DNA of 64,000 nt from Gymnopus androsaceus JB14 (taxonomy: Eukaryota; Basidiomycota; Agaricomycetes; Agaricales; Omphalotaceae). The notes beneath the pieces are model-generated. The model had not been told where the DNA came from. It saw only the letters and a list, made by a program, of their open reading frames with translations, and ran no database searches. Made by a program: the position numbers and the translations under genes. Each line of letters opens with the position of its first letter. Position 1 is the stretch's first letter. The stretch covers positions 1 to 64,000 of the forward strand of contig ML769477.1 in assembly GCA_009733575.1 (NCBI GenBank), written 5' to 3'. Shown piece by piece: positions 11,301-21,556 of this stretch.

Positions 11301-12493
11301 TCCGTAATGCAAGCTCAAGTTTTCCTATCAGAGAGCCATTAAAAGGGCATACATTTAGTGTCGATTCAGCTGCATACTCCCCAGATGGAAAGCAGATTGT
11401 GTCAGGGTCATATGATAACACAGTGAGGATCTGGAATGCAGGCACAGGTCTGTCCATTGGAAAGCCATTGAAAGGGCATGCATTTAGGGTTAATTCAGTA
11501 GCATATTCCCCAGATGGAAAGCAGATTGTGTCAGGGTCATATGATAATTCTGTGAGGCTTTGGAGTGCAAAGACAGGTCTTCCTATTGGAGAGCCATTGA
11601 AAGGGCACACATCTAGGGTTAGCTCAGTTGCATACTCTCCAGATGGAAAGCAGATTGTATCAGGGTCCCACGATAAGACAGTAAGGATCTGGAGTGCAGA
11701 TACACATCTGCCTATTGGACAGTCTTTGGAAGGGCATACAGGCTATGTTAATTCAGTGACATGCTCCCCAGATGGAACACAGATTGTCTCAGGGTCACAT
11801 GACAATACAGTGAGGATCTGGAGTGCAGACACAGGTCTTCCTATTGGAGATTCATTGAAAGGGCATACATCTAGGGTTAGTTCTGTTGCATACTCTCCAG
11901 ATGGAAAGCAGATTGTATCGGGGTCCCATGATAAGACAGTGAGGATGTGGAGTGCAGAAACAGGTTTGCCTTTTGGAGAGGCATTGGAAGGGCATACAGG
12001 CTATGTCAATTCAGTGGCATACTCCCCAGATGGAAAACAGATTGTGTCAGGGTCCCATGATAAGACAGTGAGGATATGGAGTGCAGACACATGTATGCCT
12101 ATTGGAGAGCCTTTGTATGGGCATACAAGCTACGTTAATTCAGTGGCATGCTCCCCCGATGGAACACAGATTGTTTCAGGGTCACATGACAATACAGTGA
12201 GGATCTGGAGTGCAGACACAGGTCTTCCTATTGACATCCCATTCACAATACATATTGACAGACCTCCCTCAGGGGTATACTCTCCACATGCGAAGTATAT
12301 TGTAGATGAAGGCTGGATAAAGCTGCCTGATGGTCAACTTATTTTCTGGGTTCCCCATCAATATCGATATGGACTTGCTGATCCAAGGCAAATATTAACC
12401 ATTCCCCCAGATGCCTTTAATCAAGCAGTTCACATTGATACAACCCATTTTACCCATGGCTGCAACTGGAAAAGTGCTTGGTCTGTTTACTGA
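8360..12493 (+). CDS. NACHT-WD40 STAND (NLR-like) protein
   Basis: Exons 8360-8426, 8479-8499, 8550-10063 and 10121-12493; 1324 aa, introns 50-57 nt, all phases consistent. The N-terminus carries a short NFSIQGGNF motif (residues 6-14) that recurs, from memory, in basidiomycete NACHT proteins. The NACHT NTPase domain has Walker A GRAGTGKS (residues 74-81) and Walker B IIVDGLDEW (about 183-190). A helical linker ends in a FLPIS.STPHLYVSALP segment typical of this class, read across the last intron. From about residue 612 to 1238 there are 15 WD40 repeats of 43 aa, mostly near-identical; the 7th-8th junction is shortened. An 86-residue tail closes the protein. By analogy with HET-D/HET-E, it could be a ligand-sensing signalling ATPase in self/non-self recognition; this role is inferred. 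Coding sequence is more AT-rich than its neighbours. Confidence 0.92.
10359..12235 (+). repeat. array of 15 WD40 repeats, 129-bp period
   Basis: The 3' exon of the NACHT-WD40 gene is an in-frame tandem array whose 129-bp units share long identical blocks (for example tactccccagatggaaagca and tgtcagggtcatatgac variants). Units 3, 11 and 13 and units 12, 14 and 15 form near-identical groups. That pattern is expected from recent unequal exchange or gene conversion. One unit lacks the usual TGLPIG linker. Confidence 0.93.
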
Positions 12494-12495
12494 TA

Positions 12496-12624
12496 CATCA
12501 GTAACATCTCGGTGGTCTCCAGAGAGCTCCAGAGCACCCATAGGCCACAGCTTCTGGAGCAGCCAGAGCAAGAGAATCATACCCATTCCAGAGAGCTCTG
12601 GACACCACCTAGGTTTTACTGATG
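12496..12624. mobile_element. 129-bp inverted-repeat element abutting the NLR stop codon
   Basis: The ends catcagta... and ...tactgatg are inverted repeats that extend inward through ccagagagctc-type sequence for over 40 bp. It starts 2 bp after the TGA of the NACHT-WD40 gene, so it supplies the immediate 3' untranslated sequence. The ends resemble the CATCAGCAAAACC family seen nearby, so it is probably a degenerate relative. Confidence 0.65.
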
Positions 12625-12907
12625 CATTTGAAAAATCTTTGCCCTATTTCATTGAGAGATCTGACATTGTAATCATGCAATAATAATAGCAAATTTATAT
12701 GTATCATTTGCTGCATTGGAATGTCAAAGGTATATTTTTTCTACTTTAACTATGGAACACTTTCTTGCAGTCTCTGCAATGTTGTTTTTACTAGCACCAT
12801 ATAAGTACATGACATGATACTTACTCACAGTATCCACATCTGTTTTCACTTGGTAGCCCCAGATGTTCTTGCAGTAGCCACTTACTTCTTATATCATATA
12901 TGCCATT

Positions 12908-13162
12908 CATCAGCAAAACCTGGGTGAACTGGATATCATAGCACCTATAGCAAGGTCCCCATCTATCCAGAGCTATGAGCTGCTATGGGCTGCTATGGAT
13001 TGCTATAGAGCATGACATCTGTCAACAGGCAATATAATTTGTGAAGTCCATAGTAACTCATAGCTACCCATAGTAATTCATAGCAGCTCATAGTTCTATG
13101 GCTGCTATGGCCTGCTATGGCTTGCTATAACAGCTATGGCAATTATCCAGGTTTTGCTGATG
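12908..13162. mobile_element. MITE, CATCAGCAAAACC family, 255 bp
   Basis: It is bounded by CATCAGCAAAACCTGG and its inverted copy. The interior is made of short agctatgagctgctatgg-type subrepeats. It is nearly the reverse complement of 62501-62769. No coding capacity. Target duplication is not clear here, but other copies show a 2-bp TA duplication, typical of Tc1/mariner-type elements. Confidence 0.85.
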
Positions 13163-13171
13163 CCTTGTTAG

Positions 13172-14219
13172 CATCAGCAAAACATGTATGATGCAGCCAG
13201 TCTTTGCAAGCGCTGGACAGTGCCTCCAGTGCACCAGCACTCCAGCACCTAGATGCATTGGTCGGTGCCGGCCAGAAATCCCAGAAGCTCCCAGAGGCCG
13301 CAAAATTACCTTATTTGGAAATAAAAACAGAGATGTTGTATGATTTTATATTTCTGACAGCACTGGCAAGTAGTGTGTGGCTCGGGTATGCCGGGTGAGC
13401 CGGGTTTTCGGGTCAGGTGGCTGTGCCGGGTCGGGTCGGGTCTAGGTTTGCCAACCCAAGACCTGGCAGGTAACCCAGAAGCACTTATAATCCAATAAAT
13501 ACTGTTACTTACAGCACAAAATATACACACTTTTTTCACAGTTTTTTAGTTTCAGTAATAACAAACAGTCTTCTGGATATTTTTATTATTGACAGTTCAC
13601 AGTTTCAAGTGCTCAAAGGGTGCTTATCCATGTCATTGTGGTGAAAGTTGTTTATCAGTATTTAATTCATTACTTAATCCATGTAGGATTAGTCTGTAAA
13701 ACTTAGTTGCTCAAAGATCATGCACCAGGAGCCTTGGCAACAATTATTTGGAACTTATATAAAACATGATGTCACTGACAATGTTCTTATCATCAGTGAC
13801 AGTATGCAGGCCTGTTAGAAGCCTGCAACTGTACTAATATATGTGTGAATGTGAAATATACATTGTAATTTGACATTCAGCTCATTTTTTTTGACAATTT
13901 TTGACAAAGTCATGTTGTTAACCCTAAAAATTAGCTTATAGTACTTAAAGATATCCTCATAACTATGGTATAACTATTACTGAACACATAGTCAATATAT
14001 CTAGTGCAATGATTACACTTATAATCAAAATAATTATTATGTGATTCAAACCCGACTTTTGAAGGTCGGGAACCCGGGTCCGGGTCGGGTTGACATTTTA
14101 CACACCTGACCCGACCCGAGCCACACACTACCAGTGGCAAGCTCTGGGAGTTCTGGGAGCGCTGGGAATTTCAAGTATTGCTTTGGGAATTAAAATGCAA
14201 AATACAGATTTTGCTGATG
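13172..14219. mobile_element. inverted-repeat element (CATCAGCAAAA..TGTAT type) hosting a nested insertion
   Basis: The left end CATCAGCAAAACATGTAT and right end (read in reverse) CATCAGCAAAATCTGTAT match in 16 of 18 bases. Inside both ends are cccagaa.ctcccag-type stretches that also mirror one another. The middle 760 bp (13371-14130) is a separate nested element. No transposase is visible, so it is non-autonomous. Confidence 0.6.
13371..14130. mobile_element. nested hAT-like non-autonomous element, 760 bp
   Basis: It starts TAGTGTGTGGCTCGGGT and ends with the inverse ACCCGAGCCACACACTA, with further gggtcgggt repeats inside both ends. Flanks cactggcaag and, one base beyond the right end, cagtggcaag suggest an imperfect 8-10 bp target duplication, as expected for hAT elements. 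The interior is AT-rich with no gene. Confidence 0.7.
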
Positions 14220-14280
14220 TGTTTGATATTTTTGTAGTAGTCAGGAATGGTTTTAGGATTATAGATGATTTTTTCACCAA

Positions 14281-14847
14281 TAGGGCTCTTCACCGTACGT
14301 ACCGTATACGGTACGGAATTTTTTTCCGTATTACAGTCCAATTTTTTTGGACTACGGTACGGTACGGGAAAATACGGCCGTATACGGCGTATACGGACCA
14401 CTTACATTGTTGATAGTAAAGTCAGGATTTTCTGGGGGGATATAAGTTAATTTATGTCTGAAATGAATATACAATGCATGTGCATACCACGTTTATCTGT
14501 ACTTGAGACTATATCGGTGCAAAATCAAGCAAAGAAGGAGTTGAGTGTGATTGTGACAAAATGTGACACATATTTAACATGACAAAATCTTCCTTAAACA
14601 TGGCATAGAAATATGTTAAATACTTAATTGAGGCTATTGTAGCCTGTAGTCTAAGGAAAGCTCAATGGTTGGCCCAAAAGTTGCCAAAACTTACTATTTT
14701 TTTACATAGGCACTCAGTACTGTATTACGGCGTATACGGCGTATTTTTCCGTGCCGTATACGGGAATTTCTGAGTGACTACGGTACGGGAAAATTCCGTA
14801 CCGTGCCGTCCGTATCCGTATGAGTACGGCTACGGTGAAGAGCCCTA
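14281..14847. mobile_element. hAT-like MITE, 567 bp, 8-bp target duplication
   Basis: The terminal inverted repeat is TAGGGCTCTTCACCGTA at the left and its inverse at the right. An exact 8-bp duplication TTCACCAA lies at 14273-14280 and 14848-14855. Subterminal regions hold many copies of tacggcgtatacgg-like motifs in both orientations, as is usual for hAT transposase binding. No coding capacity. Confidence 0.9.
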
Positions 14848-14894
14848 TTCACCAAGGCAAGAGGACTGGAAGGAGGGTTTTAAAAGACAGAGAG

Positions 14895-15485
14895 CATCAG
14901 CAAAACCTGTATCTTTGCTGGAGCTGCTGGAGCATCCAGAGAATTGAAATATGAATTTTGCATTACGAGCCCATGGCTCCATGTAATGCATAGTGGGTGA
15001 GCAAAGTAAATTCTATTGTAGTTGACTGTTATACTAATAAAGCACCTGCTGCAATGTTGGCACTGGAACTAGAAAACTTATCTAAAACTTTCCAATATAT
15101 TTACGTTGAAGCAGCACTAGAAAGAGTAATGCTCAAATACAAGCTGAGGTTGGGCAATTTTCTGGCGCGGTTGGGCACAATTATTTAGAATGAGTTGAAA
15201 TACGTCCCTTGACGTGTCAGATTGGTTCGAAAATATCGCAGTACACGAGAAGAACATTTCACTAATTAGTTTTGGACCAGATCTAGACCCAACATATGAC
15301 CTGCACATGACTCGAAAATCGCAGTACGGCTTCGGCCCATCAACAAAAATCAGACTACATCATACCCAACACTGCAAGATCCTTCGCCAAATCAGTATCA
15401 GTATCCCCAGGCCAGCAAATTCAACAACCATAATAAAACCACGTTGCTATGAGCTGCTATAACGATCACCCAGGTTTTGCTGATG
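14895..15485. mobile_element. inverted-repeat-bounded remnant (CATCAGCAAAACCTG ends)
   Basis: It begins CATCAGCAAAACCTG at 14895, and CAGGTTTTGCTGATG ends at 15485. The two ends may belong to different elements, because the inner sequences differ (ctggagctgctgg versus ctatgagctgctat). It contains dispersed repeat block B (15353-15441). I see no gene inside. Confidence 0.45.
15353..15441 (+). repeat. dispersed repeat block B (copy 1)
   Basis: Nearly identical to 18059-18141, same orientation (catcatacccaacactgcaa ... caaccataataaaac). Similarity stops abruptly at cacgt, where the MITE-like end sequence starts. Confidence 0.88.
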
Positions 15486-15803
15486 ACTCTACTCTTGTGA
15501 TAATGAACAAGTCATTTTGTAGGCACGACCTGGTGCTTAGTAGTCTGTAGAGACATCAAGAGTGGTTCCAGGGACATTTGAACTTTATGAGGTGCTTTAA
15601 CTTGATAACTTGGACTTAACTTTGAATGTTAGGACGGCTTGTTCAACCCACTAGGAAGTCCCAAGTGACACGTTGAATATAACACTGAACGCTTGATTCC
15701 AAAAGTAAATTAAATTAATTAAATTAAAAAAGTACAACGCAATCATAGGCCTGACTGTGAACATACTTACTGGTAGTACAGTTGTGTAACATTGAGCTAC
15801 ATA
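15486..15803. other. intergenic 3' of conserved hypothetical gene
   Basis: Nothing recognised apart from an AT-rich run (ttaaattaaattaaaaaag) near 15705-15735. Confidence 0.4.
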
Positions 15804-17009
15804 TCAATATCGCCGTTCCACAACATGTCCTCCACTCGCAGCGGCCAATATATTTAGAGAACCCCGGTTCATTATATCAACCATCATACTAGTCGCGTTC
15901 ATCTGGTTGTTCTGCGGGGTACAAACAACAATTAGACCTACTCGACAGGCCATTGAATGTAGAAATCAAGTACGTACGATCCTCATCATCACAAGCTGGT
16001 TCCAACCATTGTCTTGCTGCATCAACGCTACAAAAAAGATGAGTATTATTGAGGAATATCGGGGCGGGGTGATTGGCTTGATATTTAGGACACAAGACAC
16101 ATACCCATCTGCTCCTCTGGTTTCTGTGCGAGCTCCCTGAGCTCCTCGAGCTTTGCCGCTATGTGGGTAGGGAGGTTTGACCTCATTTGGATTATGCTCT
16201 CCCCGGGCTTCTTGAATTTCAGGTAGAAGAACCGACTGTCATAGAAACAGAGCGTAGAACCAGGCTCGATACACCATCCTCTGTTTGGCTGGCTGAATTC
16301 GAGCAGTACCTGTCAGTAGTAGTAAAGTCACTCGTCCGACTCGAAATGATGGATGGCTCACCTTGTACAGCGGATGGTCTTCCGAAGTGATTTCCTCTTC
16401 ATCAAAATTCGCCTGGAACCCGGTTTCGAAGAGGCAAATGCTCGTCTTGCCTTTACCAAACAGCATACCCGTGATGCCAGCGTCGAAATTCAGCACCTCG
16501 CGCTGCATTTTCGAAAGTTGCTGGATAAAGTAATCAGGGAGTACGGCGTTCCACCCGCCTTTGCGCTTGCCTTTGACAAAGTAACAGCTGCTGTCCTCGC
16601 TGTCGGGAAATGAAATGAAGTTTGCAGCAACTTTGCCGTTTGCGCCAGTAAAGTGGTCCTGGATATTCTGGTTGATATCTGCGTTGAAATGGACTAGGAT
16701 ACGATGTTTATCTAATTAGTAGGGGTGATTGATTCGCTCGGGCCACCTACACTTATCGGTGGCAATATTGTAGTCGATCCATGTATCGGCGGTCTTGCTC
16801 ACACTGTGGCGAGACCATCAGATGGGGTTCAGCTAGGATATGAGTATGGAGGCGGACCTTATCCACCGGCTGAAACTAATGTTTAACGCTGTCTTTGCAT
16901 GATTTGTAAATGAAGGTGACATGTTCTCCACAAAATGGAGTCGCCCATGTCCCACATAGTATGAATCGGGAGAAGGACCAAATATGACAATGGTGTTCGG
17001 GTTGCTCAT
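15804..17009 (-). CDS. conserved agaricomycete hypothetical protein
   Basis: Complement of exons 16867-17009, 16751-16803, 16362-16693, 16105-16309, 15978-16027 and 15804-15911; 296 aa. Five introns of 52-77 nt have good borders, and phases close exactly. The protein starts MSNPNTIVIFGPSPDSYYV, has a central region (about residues 70-180) rich in aromatic and charged residues, a stretch with an IAAKLEELRELAQKPEEQM helix near residue 225-245, and an NNQMNATSMM C-terminal part. I recall similar hypothetical proteins in mushroom genomes but know no function. No signal peptide or membrane helix is evident. The start is supported by a TATA-like TTATAAAC about 35 bp upstream. Confidence 0.8.
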
Positions 17010-18115
17010 CGTTTGGGGGAGATTCTAATGCCTGGGTCTGTTTATAAGAGAGAACGCGGCAGTGTAATAATGACTGACTTGTGACAGCGACACGCATTTC
17101 AAATCTGTATGACAAAAACGCAAGAGCTCGTTGAACGGATAGCACGGAATTGACACGGAATCTTACCACTGCAAAATTTTGCAAGTCGTGCGTTGTTCGC
17201 CGGTACCACCAGTCGGCCCTCATTCGTCAGCAAAAATGCACACAGGCCCAGAGGCCTTAGGAGGGTAAGCGCCGATCCGGGGACAGTGAGAGGAAGGAGA
17301 ATGCACTCACATTAGGAGGGCATAGGACGGAACATGTCACTTCGGAGGGACTAGAGGGTGTGTTGTCCCGAAGGCATTAGGATGCCATCAGAGGCACTCT
17401 GAACCTTGTATGTATAAGTCTATGAGAAATGTTTAAACAAGTATCGGATGATTCAATAAGATGCTAAAAGGTCAGAAAAAAACTAATATTCCACGAATCC
17501 CAATTTTCATAATCCTCCTTGGCATTTCCTCCATCTACCCCATCCTCAGGCCCAAGCTCATCCTCTTGCTCTCGATAAGATGTGCCCACACGCAATAGCG
17601 AATACAAAATGAGCTGAAGATAATAACAGCTGGTCCACTAGAAGATGCAGCCAGCCCTTCGACGAGAATAGCGCGAGGAAGGTACAGTACGTGCTACACC
17701 GGATGTTCTGGAACCGGCGTTCAGCACTTGGATCATGCTATGCAATCAACCTTCTTTCCTTCCTTCCGAAAGGAAAGCGAACTACGACGTCTTCTTCGTT
17801 CGGTGTAGAAGCTGAACCTGGACTCTCTTATCATGGTACCGAAACTCTGTAGGAAACCAACTCTAATTGTGGTGATAGTTCCTGTTGAGGTCCGACTCAC
17901 GGTGGTAAGAACGAAAGCAGAATGAGCAGTAGAAACGAAAAGCACAGATTAAATAAATTCCTCCAGTCCCATTTCGAAAGTCCATATAATACAAAACACG
18001 GTTCACAGTACAGTTTATGATGATAGTACAAACATTATAGCCACAGTCATTACACCGAATGCATCATACCCAACACTGCAAGATCCTTCGCCGAAATCAG
18101 CATGGGCTAGCAAAC
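17010..18115. other. intergenic with dispersed repeats A and B
   Basis: It contains the promoter of the conserved hypothetical, short direct repeats around attaggagggcat (17260-17390), repeat A (17770-17925) and part of repeat B (18059-18141). No gene was recognised. Confidence 0.5.
17770..17925 (+). repeat. dispersed repeat block A (copy 2, longer)
   Basis: It matches 7730-7835 in two blocks separated here by about 55 extra bp. It lies only about 130 bp from repeat B, whereas the copies at 7.8 and 15.4 kb are separated by the NLR/MITE island. Confidence 0.75.
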
Positions 18116-18141
18116 TCAACAACCATAATAAAACCCACGTA
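18059..18141 (+). repeat. dispersed repeat block B (copy 2)
   Basis: Near-identical to 15353-15441. It overlaps the 3' end of a small minus-strand open frame (18116-18397). Confidence 0.88.
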
Positions 18142-18397
18142 CATTCCCACTAGCAACACCAGCAGCAGCCGCATACTGAGAGCACGATGATAAAAAGGAT
18201 AATATGCTCTGTTTGCAACTTGTCCGACTTCTGCCCCTCGTCGCTGATCTGGACGCTACGTGCGGTAGCGGTAGAGATACATAGACAGTTAGGTCAGAGG
18301 CTGAGGAGGACAGAAGGGTTTGGGAGGAGGTTTCGAGGGTGCTCAGGCCTGCTCTTGGATTGAAGCGCCTGGCTAAACGTGTCCACTTGGTCTGCAT
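18116..18397 (-). CDS. possible small protein, 93 aa, unrecognised
   Basis: An unspliced ATG-to-stop frame. Its N-terminal part is Ser/Arg-rich with a MQTKWTRLARRFNPRAG start, mitochondrial-presequence-like in composition. A different frame in its 3' part encodes a hydrophobic stretch, so a spliced model ending in a membrane segment is possible; no splice pair fits well. I do not recognise the family. Low confidence. Confidence 0.25.
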   Translation of the reverse strand: MQTKWTRLARRFNPRAGLSTLETSSQTLLSSSASDLTVYVSLPLPHVASRSATRGRSRTSCKQSILSFLSSCSQYAAAAGVASGNVRGFYYGC

Positions 18398-18770
18398 GTT
18401 TGGATATTGGCTAGTACGACGAGGTTGCAGCGGGGTTGCAGCAGCAGCATCGGCCTTTTATTTAACGAGAATCGGAATCGCCACTGGACTAGTACTCCGA
18501 CTCGGACTGAAGGGAATTACGTCTTCAAACGGACGGTTCTGTGTAGAATCCTCCTGAGACACATGGTACCGAAAATCTTCGAAGCAAAAGTTTGTGGGCT
18601 CTCGGGCTTGAAAGGCTAAAGCGGAATAAGCGCCCGAACAGGAACACTCGGAAACGAAGAGCGATTTTGCGACTACTTGGACTCGAATGAGGACCATAGT
18701 TATAACAGCTGGCATAGATAATATGTAGTATCATATACATTCCGTTATTCTTCGCATATCGTATTAAGCA
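18398..18770. other. intergenic
   Basis: A diverged relative of repeat A can be traced around 18500-18560 (ttacgtcttc ... atggtaccgaaaatct). Nothing else is seen. Confidence 0.4.
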
Positions 18771-20203
18771 TTACGCAGGACCATTTCCGTTCCCTACCGC
18801 ATCTCCTTCATGGTACCCTTCACTTAAATTCAGCGCCGCAATACGTGCCTCTTCTTCCGCCATATCCTCATCCTCTTTCTGCTTACGGAACTGCTCAAGA
18901 TCCCAGTCGTCATCATCGTCACCGTCTTCGTCTTCGAACCATTCTGGGTTGTATTGGAACTGTGGAAATGGTCGGTGAGCCAAAAGCAAATCGATAGAGG
19001 AGCAGATCCAGGGAACTCACCAGGTCTCTTCCACTCATACCAGTGTTCTTGCCCGCCGCATGCTGAGTCTCTTTAGCTTTCCGCAGAGCTTCATCCTCCG
19101 CCGTCTTCTTGTCCATTCGGGTCTTCTTCCACTTGGCGAATGTCTCTGGCGTACATGGTGTAAGGTTGGATCCGAGTTTGTGGCGCTGGGGAATAAGCGA
19201 GTAAGCCAGACGTGGATGGAGAACGACGATCCCAGCTATACTGACCTCGGTCTCCAGAAACTCTTCCAGACTAATTGTATTCACTTTGTTTGCTTCCTCG
19301 ATGGCTTTCCTTTGTGATTTGAGAACAAATCCTGGAGGTAGAGCATGCCTATATTGGCAGTTCTCTCCGTTCGGGCATTCCCAGAACCAACCGAATCTGG
19401 CGTACGATGAGTTGAGGAAAGGTGATGCGGACAGACGGCTAGACGTACTTTTGGGTTTCTATAGCCTCGATGAAAAATTTGCACACGATCTGGAATAGTT
19501 GAGCGATGGACATCATGGAATATCGAGCGACTCACGTCTGTCGTTGTTCGCGGGTTACCAGCCTTTGATAAAACCACGTTTCGCAGCTTCTCGTCGTCCC
19601 AAGTATCCATAGTATCTGTGCATTTCGATCGTCAGGAAATCTCCCAGTAATTCCAGTAGAATAGAACATACCAGCCTCCTTCTCCGCCCGTCCATCGTCA
19701 TATAAATTCTTCTTCTCCACCTTGCGCCCCACATTTAAATCATGACTCAACTTGCACTTGTTCCCTTTTTCGCAAAGCCCAGCTTTAAAGAACGCGCAGA
19801 GCACTGTCTTTGGATCTACGCCGAATGGGACCTTTTGTTGAGTGATGACCGGTTTGAGAAGAGCAGCTTCCTCTTTCCGACGCTTCTCATCGTCCTCTTT
19901 GGCCTTTTGGCGTAGCTTTTGCTCTTTTTCCTTGTCGAGTTCTGCACGAGACTTGCCTGCCAGCGCTGATGCTTGTTGAATCCGTTGGACTTCTTTTTGG
20001 ACTTTGGCTGATTTATTTTTCTACGCGGAATATGAGATTCGGGTTTTACTATGTAGCAGCAACATCGTATACGAACATTTTTCATACCAAATGTCTATAT
20101 GCTGGATCAGTCAGTGCGACTTTTAAAACGAGGGTTTCCGAGGAAATACCTTGTCGTCTTTGACTTTGGAGCCGCTGGCCTGCTGTTGTTTTTTGGGAGG
20201 CAT
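18771..20203 (-). CDS. TMA46: TMA46 / ZC3H15-type CCCH zinc-finger protein
   Basis: Complement of exons 20150-20203, 20077-20094, 19672-20020, 19536-19615, 19449-19489, 19246-19396, 19021-19185 and 18771-18959; 348 aa, eight exons including an 18-nt microexon encoding TFGMKN. It starts MPPKKQQQ, then the TFGMKNKNKS signature and a Lys/Glu-rich coiled coil. The first CCCH finger is [19 protein letters not shown] (about residues 95-113). The second is spread across two introns (CKFFIEAIE...[11 protein letters not shown]). The DFRP segment follows, and the tail is acidic and Asp-rich. Length matches yeast Tma46 (about 345 aa). It binds the GTPase Rbg1/DRG1 and associates with translating ribosomes (family knowledge). 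It is divergently transcribed from the BTB gene across 134 bp. Confidence 0.95.
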
Positions 20204-20337
20204 GTTGAAGATGAAGATTACAGTGAGAAAGCAGAAAAAGTTTGCGTCGAGCTCGTCGTTGATGGTGGTGCAGAGAACGCCTGTGGCTTTGTAATCCTGT
20301 CAATGATCTCATCTTTCCTTCTCTTTCCCAACACCCG

Positions 20338-21320
20338 ATGATACAAAGACATCCGATTTATTGGTTCGACGATGCAGATACTATCCTATTCCAAGAATCT
20401 ACGCTTTACAAGATCCATTCTTCACGCCTTTCAGCTCCCAAATTCTTATCGCAATTCTCTCAGACTCCGATCCCGGATGATGTACTAAACATTCTCCTGG
20501 CCGACCACAACAATAAAAGTAATTTTCATGGCTGCAGCTATGTTCGTCTGGATTCTATCTATACTAGCGATCTAGTTGATTTGCTTGATCATTTCTATGG
20601 ACCGAGTCAGAAGTAGGTATACTACGAGTCGATTTCAGGATCGACATTTATCTGATTCTCAGTCTACTTTCTAATCCAGGATCTGCTCGTGTGTCCTCGA
20701 TCCTGCGCATAACCAGTCCCAATCAACTTGACATACCAGCGTTGCATGAGGAAGCGAAGAAATGCTTTGACAATCTCTTCCCAAAGGACGCACAAGAGCT
20801 CGCGAGATTTCAATGCGAACATGCTGAAGAAGCGATGGCATTGGCTCTTCAGAATGATATCCATCGGGTAAGTGGAACTGTACATACAGCTCAAGTTTCG
20901 CTGATTTTGCTCCAGTGCCAAAAACCTCTCCTCTACTACCTCGCCTCCCAAACCGATCTAGACGCGTCTCCCTCCTCCCGCATACCTCCATCCCTAGCTT
21001 CCAGCATAACCAAACGCACCCACGAACTATCATCCAAACTCATCGACCGATTTACACCACTCTTGTTCACGCCTCCGCCAACATCCCATATGAATTGCAC
21101 CGATGCGCTAGCGGAGCACTGGATGTCGATGGTTATCTCTCCAGCCATTGATAATAGTGCGATGGGCAAGCCCCTCCAGACACTGGAATCGATGAAAGGT
21201 GTGGATTGGGTGGGACTTGGGCTTTGTGAAGCGTGTGCGAAGGATAAGGTAGATGAATGGACAGAGGAGCAAACGGCGGTGTGGGAACTTATGGATGAGT
21301 GGATTTTTGATACGAAATAA
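20338..21320 (+). CDS. BTB/POZ-like domain protein
   Basis: Exons 20338-20612, 20663-20867 and 20916-21320; 294 aa, introns of 50 and 48 nt. The opening HPIYWFDDADTILFQESTLYKIHSSRL is the BTB entry motif common in mushroom proteins (a 'D..I...VE...F.VH...L' layout). It is followed by a YTSDLVDLLDHFYGP helix pair and then a second helical module with RITSPNQLDIPALHEEAKKCFDNLFP. Such proteins may act as substrate adaptors or in chromatin complexes; the individual role is unknown. The last exon has a CEACAKDKVDEWTEEQ...W..MDEW end, typical of the family. The shared 134-bp upstream region with TMA46 implies a bidirectional promoter. Confidence 0.85.
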
Positions 21321-21462
21321 GATGCTATGACGGTGCTGTAGCTCTTGTTTGCGCCAGACTGTTACTGCTTAAGCTACTCTCGAATCTTGTATCTCGAGTC
21401 CTATTGCCAATGGCCTTTTTCTCAATGCGACAGATTGCAGAATAAACTGACCTGCCTTGCAT

Positions 21463-21556
21463 GGCCGACTAGCTCAGCTGGTTAGAGCGTCGTGCTAATA
21501 TTTGAATTCGTATCATATTAACGCGAAGGTCTTGGGTTCGATCCCCACGTTGGCCA
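21463..21556 (+). tRNA. tRNA-Ile (anticodon AAT) with 20-nt intron
   Basis: The acceptor arms GGCCGAC and GTTGGCC pair, followed by discriminator A. The D-arm is AGCTCAGCTGGTTAGAGC, the anticodon stem TCGTG/CGCGA and the anticodon loop CTAATAA (AAT). A 20-nt intron lies after the purine 3' of the anticodon. The T-loop is TTCGATC with a GGG/CCC stem; the outermost T-stem pair is mismatched. It lies 140 bp downstream of the BTB gene. Confidence 0.92.

Noticed and set aside
10309..11610. 433-codon minus-strand open frame
   Set aside because: It is the antisense shadow of the WD40 repeat array; repeats with a period divisible by three keep antisense frames open.
7730..15441. A Starship-type giant element carrying the NLR gene
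   Set aside because: No tyrosine-recombinase captain gene or matching element ends were found; only the bracketing repeats remain as evidence for an insertion.
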